From Alphaproteobacteria bacterium (GTDB lineage Bacteria > Pseudomonadota > Alphaproteobacteria > RF32 > CAG-239): a DNA stretch of 64,000 nt. The position numbers were made by a program, and so were the translations under genes. This document shows positions 8,972 through 17,987 of the stretch, one piece after another (positions within the stretch are counted from its first letter, which is position 1; every line of letters starts with the position of its first letter). The DNA lies in NCBI GenBank assembly GCA_015062585.1, contig SUUJ01000003.1, positions 37,538 through 101,537 of the forward strand. Direction: 5' to 3'. The notes under the pieces are model-generated. The model made no database searches. It saw only the letters and a list, made by a program, of their open reading frames with translations, and was not told where the DNA came from.

Positions 8972-10396
8972 TTATTTAATCTTTATGGTATGGAGCAAGT
9001 TAGTGCGTCCCTTAATACTCAACGGGAAACCTGCCGTAATAATAATGTGATCGCCAGCCTTTGCCAAACCGATTTTTTTGACATGTTTAATTGCATATTT
9101 TTCAACATTAGAAAACATCTTAAAACTGCTCTTGTTTACATATGGCTTAACGCCCCAAACAATTGCCATTTGTCTTGCCACTTTCAAACTGGGCGATAAT
9201 GCCAATATCGGCAAATCGGGGCGTTCTCTGGCAGTTAAAAATGTGGTAAATCCCGATGATGAAAAGCTTACGATTGCTTTCAAATTTTTCAAAGTTCCCG
9301 ACAATTCGGAAGCCGCATAAGTAATTGCATCGGCTTCATCGGCCGCAAACGGTCTTCTTCTTGAAGAATTCATCAATTCAAAAAATAACGGATCGCTTTC
9401 CACTTGATCAATAATCGAATGCATCATCTTAACCGCTTCAACCGGATACTTACCGGCAGCCGTTTCAGCCGAAAGCATAACCGTGTCAGCACCATCATAT
9501 ACCGCTGTCGCCACATCAGACACTTCGGCGCGTGTCGGTGTCGGATTTATAATCATCGATTCTAGCATTTGTGTAGCAATAATTACCGGTTTTGCATACA
9601 TTCTGCATCTTTTCACAATTCTTTTTTGCAAAACCGGAACTGTCGGCAAAGGACATTCCACACCCAAATCACCGCGTGCCACCATAATAGCGTCAGATTC
9701 TCTTACAATATTATCCAAATCTTCAATTGCACTTGGTTTTTCCAACTTTGAAATTATCTTGGCACGATTACCGATAAGTTTTTTAACTTCTAAAATATCT
9801 TCAACGCGTTGAATAAAAGATAAACCAATCCAATCAACTTCGTTTTTCAATGCAAATTTGATATCCTTTTTATCCTTTTCGGTAACGGCGGAAATTTTCA
9901 ATTTTGTATTTGGCAAGTTTACACCTTTGTGGCTGGAAATATATCCGCCAACTTTTACAACCGTTTCAATTATACTTTTAGTAGCCTTAACCACATCCAA
10001 AACGATATAACCGTCATTAACCAATAATTTATCGCCAACCTTAACTGCGGCAAAAATTTCTTTGTGCGGAAGACAAACTCTTGACGCATCGCCCAAAGTA
10101 TTTTTCATGTCAAAAGTAAATCTTTGACCTTCTTCCAACCAAACTTTTTCTTCCTTAAAATTACCCACACGCAGCTTAGGACCTTGCATATCTGCCAAAA
10201 TAGCAATAACTTTTCCTTTTTCTTTTTCCAACTTTCGAATAATTTTAATTCGCTCTTTATGTTCATCATAGGTGCCATGACTGAAATTGATTCTAAAGGC
10301 ATCAGCGCCGGCATCAATCAACTCGGCTATTTTTTCTTTTGTAGCCGAAGAAGGTCCGATTGTTGCTAAAATTTTTGTATGTGTTCCAAATGGCAT
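8972..10396 (-). CDS. pyk: Pyruvate kinase
   Basis: This enzyme makes pyruvate and ATP from phosphoenolpyruvate. The 474-residue product shows ILATIGPSS at the start, INFSHG, the B-domain region, KGVNLPN, VARGDLGVE, and the active-site block KPVIIATQMLESM with the following MLSAETA. The C-terminal domain ends with the regulatory region and is full length. The ribosome site AAGGA precedes the ATG. It leads a minus-strand unit pyk-deoB-pgeF-TerB/DnaJ-amidase with short gaps throughout. Allosteric effectors cannot be predicted from the sequence alone. Confidence 0.97.
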   Translation of the reverse strand: MPFGTHTKILATIGPSSATKEKIAELIDAGADAFRINFSHGTYDEHKERIKIIRKLEKEKGKVIAILADMQGPKLRVGNFKEEKVWLEEGQRFTFDMKNTLGDASRVCLPHKEIFAAVKVGDKLLVNDGYIVLDVVKATKSIIETVVKVGGYISSHKGVNLPNTKLKISAVTEKDKKDIKFALKNEVDWIGLSFIQRVEDILEVKKLIGNRAKIISKLEKPSAIEDLDNIVRESDAIMVARGDLGVECPLPTVPVLQKRIVKRCRMYAKPVIIATQMLESMIINPTPTRAEVSDVATAVYDGADTVMLSAETAAGKYPVEAVKMMHSIIDQVESDPLFFELMNSSRRRPFAADEADAITYAASELSGTLKNLKAIVSFSSSGFTTFLTARERPDLPILALSPSLKVARQMAIVWGVKPYVNKSSFKMFSNVEKYAIKHVKKIGLAKAGDHIIITAGFPLSIKGRTNLLHTIKIK

Positions 10397-10536
10397 AATT
10401 TTATTTCCTTATACTATAATATAATTTGTTATTCATGATATATAAAATAAGTTAATAAGGTGTTATTTTTATACTTGTAAATAGCAAAATAATTTGTTAC
10501 TTTGAGGCAACATTTTTTTATAGCAAGGAGATAAAA

Positions 10537-10791
10537 ATGACTGAACAAACAACTCAAACCGGTGGTATTGCCGCTGACAGACTTCGTTCTTTAATCGAAA
10601 GAATAGAGCGCCTGGAAGAAGAAAAGAAAGCTCTATCCGGTGATATTCGTGATATTTTTGCCGAGGCTAAATCAGCCGGCTTTGATGTAAAAATCATGCG
10701 CGCCGTTATCAAGCTTCGCAAGATGAACGCGGCTGATCGTGACGAACAAGAATTTTTGCTCGACACCTACAAAAAAGCATTAGATATTTAA
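10537..10791 (+). CDS. gapR: GapR-type nucleoid-associated protein (DUF2312)
   Basis: The 84-residue product begins with a short polar tail, then GIAADRLRSLIERIERLEEEK (long helix, coiled-coil character), and continues IRDIFAEAKSAGFDVKIM and VIKLRKMNAADRDEQEFLLD. This is the DUF2312 family almost restricted to Alphaproteobacteria. In Caulobacter, GapR binds overtwisted AT-rich DNA ahead of replication forks and supports topoisomerases. AAGGAG stands 6 bases before the ATG. It is monocistronic, divergent from pyk and closed by a hairpin terminator. Confidence 0.95.
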   Translation: MTEQTTQTGGIAADRLRSLIERIERLEEEKKALSGDIRDIFAEAKSAGFDVKIMRAVIKLRKMNAADRDEQEFLLDTYKKALDI

Positions 10792-10797
10792 TAAAAA

Positions 10798-10824
10798 AGC
10801 CTCTTAACCGAGGCTCTTTTTTTT
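10798..10824. terminator. Bidirectional terminator between gapR and chrA
   Basis: AGCCTC and GAGGCT form a stem around TTAACC, with an A-run before and a long T-run after. The T-run reaches into the stop codon of the convergent transporter gene, so both transcripts can end here. Confidence 0.85.
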
Positions 10825-11344
10825 ACAAGGTTTTTAACAAAATTCCCAAAACACCCGATAAACATAAATAATAAATCGGGCTTTTTTTCCAAATTCGCAT
10901 CATCGCGATTATTACGGCCAAAAACAATATTTCCGTATTGCCGACTATCACTATTTTTCCCAACTCCAAACCGGCAAACAAAATCATTGCCAATACAGCC
11001 GGTCGGATACCGTTCAAAACATCTTTTACTCTGACATTACAGCTATATTTTCCCATTACCTTAGCTATTATAATCATAATTATAACCGACGGCAAAACTA
11101 ATGACAATGTTGCTAAAATTCCGCCACCGATTCCACCGGCATTAAATCCGGCAAAAGTAGCCATATTCACACCGATAGGCCCCGGAGTTGACTCGGATAT
11201 TGCAATCATATCAGCTAATTCTTGTTTGCTGAACCAATCATATTTATCAGCCAAATCAAACAAAAACGGAACTGTGACCAAACCGCCGCCGATGGCCAAC
11301 AAACCTATCTTAAAAAATTCCAAAACCAACAAAATATATGTCAT
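10823..11344 (-). CDS. chrA: Chromate transporter family subunit (C-terminal-type half)
   Basis: This is a 173-residue membrane protein of the split (short-chain) CHR family. It starts with an amphipathic helix and the AIGGGLVTVPFL motif and carries ISESTPGPIGVNMATFAGF, the conserved CHR signature, followed by several hydrophobic helices. Two half-size CHR proteins encoded side by side act together in characterised cases, exporting or importing chromate, but many family members have unknown anions. Its ATG overlaps the stop of the partner gene by 4 bases. No chrB or chromate-linked gene is nearby, so the substrate is left open. Confidence 0.88.
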   Translation of the reverse strand: MTYILLVLEFFKIGLLAIGGGLVTVPFLFDLADKYDWFSKQELADMIAISESTPGPIGVNMATFAGFNAGGIGGGILATLSLVLPSVIIMIIIAKVMGKYSCNVRVKDVLNGIRPAVLAMILFAGLELGKIVIVGNTEILFLAVIIAMMRIWKKSPIYYLCLSGVLGILLKTL

Positions 11345-11886
11345 TTTATCAATCTTCTCTTAATTTCACCAACACCCAAAGCCACACAACCGGCCAAAAC
11401 CACTAACAAAACCGCCGATATGTTTACTCCGACCAACAGCCCTATTGCGCCAAGAAAAATCACAACATTGTATACGCTTCTCAAATTCTTTTTTGCCAAA
11501 TCATAAATAATATTTAGAATTAGCGCTACAACACAAATTCTAATTCCGTAAAAAGCATATACCACATAACGATTATCCATAAAATTTTTCAATACCGACG
11601 CAATCAGGGTAATAATGACAACCGACGGAACAATCATTCCCAAAGTTGCAGCTATGGCGCCTTTAATCTTTGCCTGATTATATCCGATAAATGTTGCCAC
11701 ATTAACTGCAATAATACCCGGTGTACATTGTCCGATAGAATACAAGTCGAGCAATTCTTCTTCGCTTAAATATTTTCGTTTATCCACCACTTCGGCTTTT
11801 AGTAACGGCAACATTGCATAACCACCGCCAAAGGTAAATAAACCCACCTTGAAAAATATCTTAAACAATTTCCATAACTCACGCAT
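11341..11886 (-). CDS. chrA: Chromate transporter family subunit (N-terminal-type half)
   Basis: A 181-residue inner-membrane protein with the CHR signatures FTFGGGYAMLPLL near the N-terminus and IGQCTPGIIAVNVATFIGY in the middle, then hydrophobic helices. It is paralogous to the downstream half and translationally coupled to it, as expected for the heteromeric two-gene CHR type. It is the first gene of a two-gene unit, divergent from the transhydrogenase operon. Chromate itself may not be the physiological substrate. Confidence 0.88.
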   Translation of the reverse strand: MRELWKLFKIFFKVGLFTFGGGYAMLPLLKAEVVDKRKYLSEEELLDLYSIGQCTPGIIAVNVATFIGYNQAKIKGAIAATLGMIVPSVVIITLIASVLKNFMDNRYVVYAFYGIRICVVALILNIIYDLAKKNLRSVYNVVIFLGAIGLLVGVNISAVLLVVLAGCVALGVGEIKRRLIK

Positions 11887-11976
11887 AAAAACTTATCTTT
11901 CATCTGTTGTTATTACTCTTAAAAATGAATATATCGCATATATGGTTTTATATTAGTTAACATTTTAAGATAAAAA

Positions 11977-12981
11977 ATGATTATAGGTATTTTAAGAGAA
12001 ACAAATTCTTACGAAAACCGAGTTTGCGTCACACCGCAATCGGTAAAAAAGTATATAGCAAAAGGTCTTTCGGTTATAATTGAAACAAATGCCGGTGCCA
12101 ATTCTTGTTTTAATGATGAGGAATATATATCCTCCGGTGCAACAATAAAAAGAACCGCAAAAGAAATTCTTCAACAGAGCGATATTTTATTAAAAATCAA
12201 TCCTCCGACTTTTGATGAACTTAAATATCTGAAAAAATCAACAATTATTATCGGTAATTTTCAACATTCGATTTCCGACAAATTATTAAACCAAATACAT
12301 CAAAAATCACTTTTTTGCTTTGCCTTGGAAAAACTGCCACGCATTTCCCGAACTCAAAGTTTTGATATTTTATCTTCTCAAGACAACCTTTCAGGATATC
12401 AGGCCGTTTTAAAAGCTTGCGATTTTTTAAAAAAATCGGTTCCGATGATGATTACCTCTGCAGGAACATTGCCTCCGGTAAACTTTTTGATTTTGGGTAT
12501 AGGAGTTGCCGGACTTCAAGCCATAGCTACCGCTAAAAGACTTGGCGGAAAAGTATTCGCACATGATATTCGCCCCGAAACAAAGGAGCAAGCTCAATCA
12601 CTCGGTGCAATTTTTGTTGAAAATATCAATGATATACTTCCTAAAGTCGATGTTGTTATCGCTTGTGCCTCTTCGCCCGCAAAAAAAGCTCCGGTTTTAA
12701 TCAAAAAAACAACAATAAAAAATTTAAAAAAAGGCTCTGTTCTGATTGATATGTCTATATCATCCGGTGGCAATATTGAGGGAAGCCAAATTCACAAAGT
12801 CATCAACATTTACAATTGCTTAGTTTACGCCGACAGCTCCTTAGCCAACCAAATACCTCAAAGTGCAAGCGTTTTATATGCCAATAATTTAAGCAATTTT
12901 ATTGAATATTTAAATATTGGTCAGACATCAGCTCTTACCTTAAATAAAAATGACGAAATCATAAAATCAACCCTGCTGTAA
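11977..12981 (+). CDS. pntA: NAD(P) transhydrogenase subunit alpha part 1 (NAD-binding dI)
   Basis: This is the soluble NAD(H)-binding component of proton-translocating transhydrogenase, which uses the proton gradient to make NADPH from NADH. The 334-residue product starts like the alanine dehydrogenase/PNT family (GILRET, ENRVCVTP). It has the Rossmann motif LGIGVAGLQAIATAKRLGG and the acidic residue in HDIRPETKEQ. It is somewhat shorter than usual, about 370-380 residues in relatives, with the C-terminus trimmed. It leads a three-gene operon; the split into PntA, PntAB and PntB is typical of Alphaproteobacteria. Confidence 0.93.
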   Translation: MIIGILRETNSYENRVCVTPQSVKKYIAKGLSVIIETNAGANSCFNDEEYISSGATIKRTAKEILQQSDILLKINPPTFDELKYLKKSTIIIGNFQHSISDKLLNQIHQKSLFCFALEKLPRISRTQSFDILSSQDNLSGYQAVLKACDFLKKSVPMMITSAGTLPPVNFLILGIGVAGLQAIATAKRLGGKVFAHDIRPETKEQAQSLGAIFVENINDILPKVDVVIACASSPAKKAPVLIKKTTIKNLKKGSVLIDMSISSGGNIEGSQIHKVINIYNCLVYADSSLANQIPQSASVLYANNLSNFIEYLNIGQTSALTLNKNDEIIKSTLL

Positions 12982-12995
12982 CAAGGAGAACCCAA

Positions 12996-13280
12996 ATGAA
13001 TTTATGGTTATTAGCGACAATTTTTATGCTCGCCTGTTTTGTCGGTTATTTTGTAATTTGGCGCGTTACTCCGGCTCTTTACTCGCCACTGATGAGCGTA
13101 TCAAATGCCATATCAGGCATTATCATAATCGGTGCCATTCTCTCGTTTGAAACAACACAGTCTCAAACTGACAAAATTTTATCTTATTTGGCGGTATTTT
13201 TAGCCTCAGTAAACATCTTTGGCGGCTTTGCCATCTCGCAAAGAATGTTAAATATGTTTCATCTCAAGGAGAAAAAATAA
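12996..13280 (+). CDS. pntAB: NAD(P) transhydrogenase subunit alpha part 2 (membrane)
   Basis: A 94-residue protein with three to four predicted membrane helices and the conserved phrase RVTPALYSPLMSVSNAISG, characteristic of the small membrane part of the alpha subunit. Together with the PntB helices it forms the proton channel. AAGGAG precedes the ATG, and the gene lies between pntA and pntB with gaps of 14 and 2 bases. Length and position leave little doubt. Confidence 0.93.
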   Translation: MNLWLLATIFMLACFVGYFVIWRVTPALYSPLMSVSNAISGIIIIGAILSFETTQSQTDKILSYLAVFLASVNIFGGFAISQRMLNMFHLKEKK

Positions 13281-13282
13281 CA

Positions 13283-14632
13283 ATGTTCATTCCAAATTTG
13301 CTATATTTAGGCTCATCTTTTTTGCTTATTGTTTCAATCAGAATGCTATCATCACCCAAAACGGCAGTTAAGGGAAACTTGCTTGGAATTGTGGGTATAT
13401 TTTTAGCCATTTTCTCATGCCTTGTCTTTTCTGCCACCGACAACAAATTACTGATTAGCGCAACAATAGTTTTGGGAGCTGTTCTTGGCATATACTCCGG
13501 ACTAAAAGTAAAAATAACCGCATTACCGCAAATGATAGCCGTTTTCAATTCCTTGGGCGGATTATCAGCCGTATTTATAGCATTATCCGAACAAATATCT
13601 CTTTCAACACAATATTTTATGAATACTGCCGGACTTGTTATCGGTGCTATAACCTTTAGCGGTTCTATTATAGCTTTTGCCAAACTTCAAGGTCTTATAA
13701 GCACAAAACCCCTTCATTTCAAATTTCAAAATAACCTGAATTTTTTGCTTTTTGTTATCATATTATTCCAGTCATTTTATTTTTTGCAACAACCTGACAA
13801 TATCATTTTTCTTTGTATATGTTGCCTAACTCTCATACTTGGTATTTTACTTTTATTGCCCGTCGGCGGTGCCGATATGCCGGTAGCCATATCGATACTA
13901 AATGCTTTTTCCGGCTGGGCAACAGTCGGTATCGGATTTTCGCTATCATCTATAATTCTTATAATTATCGGTTCAATTGTCGGATTTGGCGGTTCAATTT
14001 TGGCTTTTATTATGATGCAATCAATGAACCGAAGCTTAAAAAATATTTTAACCGGATCATTTTTAATTAAACAAAACACTTTTACTAATTCTTCCAAAAC
14101 AGCTCACGCAGGCTCGCCTGAAGATGCCGCTTTTATTATGGAAAATGCACAAAAAATTATTATAGTTCCCGGCTATGGCATGGCTGTTGCTCAAGCGCAA
14201 TTTTCCCTAAAAAATATGGCCGATATCTTAAGAAAAAAATATAATGCAAGCGTCAAGTTTGCTATTCATCCCGTTGCCGGTCGTATGCCCGGACACATGA
14301 ATGTGCTGTTAGCCGAAGCCGGTATTGATTATACTGATGTTTTCGAGCTAAATGACATAAACAGCGAATTTTCAAACACCGATGTTGCTTATGTAATCGG
14401 CGCAAATGACATTACCAATCCTTTGGCCAAAACCGATTCATCTTCGCCGATTTATCAAATGCCGATATTAGAAGTTGAACAAGCCAAAACCGTATTTTTT
14501 GTAAAACGAAGCCTGAACAGCGGATATTCAGGAATTGACAACCCGTTGTTCTATGCTCCAAACACTATCATGCTATACGGTGACGCCAAACAGGTTACCG
14601 ATGAAATTGTAAAACAGCTGGAACAAAATTAG
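13283..14632 (+). CDS. pntB: NAD(P) transhydrogenase subunit beta
   Basis: This 449-residue protein has an N-terminal membrane domain of about eight or nine helices (to roughly residue 260) and a C-terminal NADP(H)-binding dIII domain. Diagnostic dIII motifs are VPGYGMAVAQAQ, HPVAGRMPGHMNVLLAEAGI, VIGANDITNP and the loop near KRSLNSGYSGIDNPLF. It completes the transhydrogenase. The end overlaps the convergent lipoprotein gene by 4 bases, leaving no room for a separate terminator. Confidence 0.95.
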   Translation: MFIPNLLYLGSSFLLIVSIRMLSSPKTAVKGNLLGIVGIFLAIFSCLVFSATDNKLLISATIVLGAVLGIYSGLKVKITALPQMIAVFNSLGGLSAVFIALSEQISLSTQYFMNTAGLVIGAITFSGSIIAFAKLQGLISTKPLHFKFQNNLNFLLFVIILFQSFYFLQQPDNIIFLCICCLTLILGILLLLPVGGADMPVAISILNAFSGWATVGIGFSLSSIILIIIGSIVGFGGSILAFIMMQSMNRSLKNILTGSFLIKQNTFTNSSKTAHAGSPEDAAFIMENAQKIIIVPGYGMAVAQAQFSLKNMADILRKKYNASVKFAIHPVAGRMPGHMNVLLAEAGIDYTDVFELNDINSEFSNTDVAYVIGANDITNPLAKTDSSSPIYQMPILEVEQAKTVFFVKRSLNSGYSGIDNPLFYAPNTIMLYGDAKQVTDEIVKQLEQN

Positions 14633-15204
14633 TTACCGGATATTTTTTGTGCTATTTGTTCGCTCATCTGAGCAATCATTTCGCCCATAACCTTGGCATA
14701 ATCGCCATATCCGTCATCAACCGGTTTGTTTAGAGATGTTTTCCCTTTATAAACTACATTAAATGTATTGCCGCTTTTTACCGTCCACAAAGCTTCAAAA
14801 TAAGCTTGATTATTCTCAACCATATCAAATTTAACAACCGACACATTCAAAATATATTTATACTTTTCCAACAAAGATGTTCGCGGTTTTATCGCCGCTT
14901 TTGGCAAATAGGCTCGCAAATCTCCGGCAATAACTCTTTGTAACATAATATCCAAATCTTCGCCCCAGCGATTTACCTCATCAATATTTAATTCGCCACC
15001 ATTTTCGGAAAAAGAAACAATTTGCGGTCGATCGATATATTCAGGCAACTCCGGTAAATCAATACCCAAAGACAAACTGCTTTGGCTTATCGGCGCAACA
15101 TTTTCTACACTCTTCAGTGTATAAAAAGTGCTCTCCGGACTATATCCGCCCAAGCAACCGGTCAACAAAAACAAACTTATTGTACAAACAATTTTTTTCA
15201 TCAT
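14629..15204 (-). CDS. ABC-type transport auxiliary lipoprotein (PqiC/YmbA-like)
   Basis: The 191-residue product has a lipoprotein signal with a LLTGC lipobox near residue 17, so it is expected to be lipid-anchored in the envelope. The body resembles the ABC-type transport auxiliary lipoprotein family: an STFYTLKSV start, LGIDLPELPEYIDRPQIV, then a WGEDLDIMLQRVIAGDL segment. Such lipoproteins accompany Mce/Pqi/Mla-type machines and may contact the outer membrane. It is the last gene of the four-gene transporter operon, starting one base after the MCE gene stop. Either of the two initial Met codons could be used. Confidence 0.85.
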   Translation of the reverse strand: MMKKIVCTISLFLLTGCLGGYSPESTFYTLKSVENVAPISQSSLSLGIDLPELPEYIDRPQIVSFSENGGELNIDEVNRWGEDLDIMLQRVIAGDLRAYLPKAAIKPRTSLLEKYKYILNVSVVKFDMVENNQAYFEALWTVKSGNTFNVVYKGKTSLNKPVDDGYGDYAKVMGEMIAQMSEQIAQKISGN

Positions 15205-15960
15205 TTATTTTTTTCCTTTAATCAATGCTTCGGGATGTCTTTCCAGATAGTCGGTCAAATTTTGCATAGATTTTGCGGCTTTTGCCACATTAACCGTCAT
15301 TTTATTAAAGTTGTCCAATACTTGAACCGTCACACCTTTATTGCGTTGAACCATATTTTCAATATCCGCAACAATCTTATTTAATTCGGGCATCATTTTA
15401 TTCAATCCGGCAAAAAATTCGGTAAAATTTTTAAATCCTTCGGCTAGCGGAACTTTTTGCAAACCGCGTGATAATTCACCTATCGGCGACAAAGTTGTCG
15501 GAATTTCCAACACTCCGACATCATCATGGAGCTTTACTTCTGTTTCCGGCATCATTACCAATTCAACCATCAATTGACCGGTAACAAAACTGTGTGTAGC
15601 CAATCTTGCCCGCAGACCTCTTTTAACCAATTCATCCAAAACTGCTTTTTGCGAAGAAAAAAACGAATTAGAATTTATCGATTTGGCACTCATTTTAGCA
15701 TATACCGGAATGCTGAATGTCAGAGTTTCAGGGTCTGTCTTAATTTCGATACGACTGACCTCGCCGATTTTAACTCCCTTAAACACTACTGCCGAACCGA
15801 CACTCAAACCATTGACCGATTCTTCAAAAAACATTACAATTTCTTTGCCTTTGTTACCAAAAATCTTATTTTGCAGCAATCCGCCCAAAATAAGCAACAA
15901 TACAGTTACGGAAGCAACCATAAAAATTCCGATTTTTCTCTTATCAGGTTGTCTTGGCAT
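15205..15960 (-). CDS. mlaD: MCE-domain lipid transport protein (MlaD-like)
   Basis: This 251-residue protein has one N-terminal membrane helix (about 10-30) followed by an MCE domain. The domain includes GLSVGSAVVFKGVKIGEV, the usual opening of the fold, and GLRARLATHSFVTGQLMVEL. The C-terminal part is helical. MCE proteins form hexameric rings in the periplasm that pass phospholipids between membranes. It is encoded with its ATPase, permease and lipoprotein. The single MCE domain suits MlaD; the C-terminal helical extension and lipoprotein partner also recall alphaproteobacterial Mce systems, so the transported lipid is not certain. Confidence 0.88.
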   Translation of the reverse strand: MPRQPDKRKIGIFMVASVTVLLLILGGLLQNKIFGNKGKEIVMFFEESVNGLSVGSAVVFKGVKIGEVSRIEIKTDPETLTFSIPVYAKMSAKSINSNSFFSSQKAVLDELVKRGLRARLATHSFVTGQLMVELVMMPETEVKLHDDVGVLEIPTTLSPIGELSRGLQKVPLAEGFKNFTEFFAGLNKMMPELNKIVADIENMVQRNKGVTVQVLDNFNKMTVNVAKAAKSMQNLTDYLERHPEALIKGKK

Positions 15961-16709
15961 TATTCTCTTCCTCCACTTAAAAATCTAAACACATTTTGAT
16001 TTGGCGGGTTTTTCAACAAATCCTTAGGATTACCACGGGCTGAAATACCTTTTACATCAACATCCAAAAACACCGAATTATTACCTATGGCAAAAATCGA
16101 ACTAAGTTCATGAGTGATAACCACAATGGTAGTACCCAAACTCCTGTTAATTTCCAAAATCAAATCATCAAGCAGCTTTGAACTGACCGGATCAAGACCG
16201 GCGGACGGTTCATCAAAATACAATATTTTTGGATCTAAAGCCAGAGCTCTGGCCAAACCGGCGCGTTTTTTCATACCGCCGCTGATTTCCGAAGGATAAA
16301 AATCGCCATATCCCTTTAGCCCCACCAAAGCTAATTTAAGTTCGACCAAATCAGCAATCATCTTAGGTGTATAATCAGTGTATTCTTGCAGTGGCAAAGC
16401 AATGTTTTCCGCCAAGGTCATTGATGAAAAAAGTGCACCACTTTGATACAAAATACCGCAATTTTGCATAATCAATTTTTTATTTTCATCATCTTGAGCA
16501 TAAAAATTTTTGCCCAAAACAAAAACTTTTCCTTTTGCCGGTTCTTTTAATCCGGTCATAACCCTCATCAGCGAACTTTTACCGCAACCGGAACCGCCCA
16601 TAATAATGAAAACATCGCCTTTATTTACTGCAAAATCAACATCACGCATCAAGACATTACTGCCGTAAGCAACTTCAATTTTCTCACCTTTTATACTGAT
16701 GTTTTCCAT
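15960..16709 (-). CDS. mlaF: ABC transporter ATP-binding protein, MlaF-like
   Basis: This 249-residue ATPase has Walker A GGSGCGKSS (about residues 38-46), the signature ISGGMKKRAGLARALA, Walker B ILYFDEPSAGLDP and a switch histidine in VITHEL. The MKKR variant in the signature loop is typical of the MlaF/Ttg2A/MKL branch that powers lipid transport. It sits 3 bases after the permease gene and overlaps the MCE gene by a base. It energises the membrane permease of the same operon. Confidence 0.92.
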   Translation of the reverse strand: MENISIKGEKIEVAYGSNVLMRDVDFAVNKGDVFIIMGGSGCGKSSLMRVMTGLKEPAKGKVFVLGKNFYAQDDENKKLIMQNCGILYQSGALFSSMTLAENIALPLQEYTDYTPKMIADLVELKLALVGLKGYGDFYPSEISGGMKKRAGLARALALDPKILYFDEPSAGLDPVSSKLLDDLILEINRSLGTTIVVITHELSSIFAIGNNSVFLDVDVKGISARGNPKDLLKNPPNQNVFRFLSGGRE

Positions 16710-16712
16710 AGT

Positions 16713-17819
16713 TTATATTCCCATTGCCTGACAAATCCAAGTTATAATACCTGTCGCCACAATCATTATTACAATAGATGACACCACAGCTTTTGTAGTT
16801 GCTAAACCGACACTATCGGCATTTCTTCCGCAAGCAATTCCATAATAACAACCGCAAGCCGAAATAATTACGCCATATACCAACCCGTGAAAAAGCCCGA
16901 CCAAAAAGTTATTTAGCCCAAATGCTTCAACCGAAAAATGAACATATTGTTGCGGTGCAATATCCAATATAAAAATTGCCACCACCCCGCCACCGATAAT
17001 TCCCATAATATCGGCCAACATCGTCAAAAACGGCATAACCAAAACCAAACTCAGTAATCTTGGCAAAATAAGAAAATCGCTGACATCAAAGCCCAATGTT
17101 TTTAACGCATCTACCTCTTCATTAACCTGCATAGTACCGATTGTTGCCGCATATGAAGCCCCTGTCCTGCCGGCCATAATAATTCCGGCCATAATTGCTC
17201 CCATAATTCTTATCATGCCGATAGTAACCAATGATGCTATATAAATCTCAGCTCCAAACATTTTAAGCTGAATAGCTCCGACAAAAGCTAAGATTAACCC
17301 TACCATAAAACTGACAAGACTGACTATACCCACGGCCTTATAACCGCAATCTTCCAAAGCAAAATCAAAATCTATTTTGCGCATAACCGCAGTTCCGGAT
17401 ATAAAGCGCCTTAGCGAAGCAAAAACATCTTTCAAAAAGGCCATAACTTTTTTTATTGTGGCAATATTTTCAATAGTCCGACCACCCACCCGTTCAAAAA
17501 ACGGTATTTTTTTATCCTTAGAAACAGTTGGTTTTCTATCAACTTTTAACGCAAGCTCAACCAATTGTTGAAGATTTTTCGGCAACCCCGACCAATCAAT
17601 CTTAATATCGTTCTTTTGACAAACAAGGGCTAACTTAAATAAAATTGCCACCAACGAAGAATCCCACTTTTGTAGTTCTTCGGTATTAAAGCTGACTTTT
17701 TCTACATTTTTTAGTGAATTAAACAGAGCATTTATTCGTTTTTGATCATCATAAAGCAAAATATCTCCAACCGGCGATATCAAAAAATGATTATCATTCT
17801 TTTCAAACTCTAATCCCAT
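16713..17819 (-). CDS. mlaE: ABC transporter permease with N-terminal STAS-like domain (MlaE family)
   Basis: The 368-residue product has two parts. Residues 1-95 look like a STAS-type domain (short strands, LPKNLQQLVELALKV). From about residue 110 onward there is an MlaE permease with RRFISGTAVMR, GFDVSDFLILPRLLSLVLVMPFLT and the conserved MAGRTGASYAA region. In most proteobacteria the STAS partner is a separate MlaB protein; fusion is common in alphaproteobacterial and plant-type versions. It is the first gene of the lipid transport operon. The inner-membrane location follows from five or six hydrophobic helices. Confidence 0.9.
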   Translation of the reverse strand: MGLEFEKNDNHFLISPVGDILLYDDQKRINALFNSLKNVEKVSFNTEELQKWDSSLVAILFKLALVCQKNDIKIDWSGLPKNLQQLVELALKVDRKPTVSKDKKIPFFERVGGRTIENIATIKKVMAFLKDVFASLRRFISGTAVMRKIDFDFALEDCGYKAVGIVSLVSFMVGLILAFVGAIQLKMFGAEIYIASLVTIGMIRIMGAIMAGIIMAGRTGASYAATIGTMQVNEEVDALKTLGFDVSDFLILPRLLSLVLVMPFLTMLADIMGIIGGGVVAIFILDIAPQQYVHFSVEAFGLNNFLVGLFHGLVYGVIISACGCYYGIACGRNADSVGLATTKAVVSSIVIMIVATGIITWICQAMGI

Positions 17820-17895
17820 AAACTTTGCTCTTTTTTTGAATAAGTTAGAGATATAATATATTCCTTAAATAAAAAAAGCAACTGTTACATCTGAA

Positions 17896-17948
17896 TAAAA
17901 AAGAGGCTGAAAACTCATGTAGCTAAGCTACACAAATATTTTCAGCCT
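17896..17948 (-). terminator. Long hairpin terminator downstream of the CorC/HlyC gene
   Basis: AGGCTGAAAA (17904-17913) pairs with TTTTCAGCCT (17939-17948), and an inner TGTAG/CTACA pairing extends the stem. On the minus strand the hairpin is followed by CTTTTTT. Part of it matches, with two differences over 22 bases, the end of the repeat copy near 63790-63815. Confidence 0.75.
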
Positions 17949-17987
17949 TTTATTCTTTTGCACTTAGAATATTCTTATCCGACTTTT

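Noticed and set aside
10823..11886. A single chromate transporter gene split by a frameshift
   Set aside because: Each half has its own start, full CHR domain signature and a 4-base ATG/stop overlap, matching the known two-gene form.
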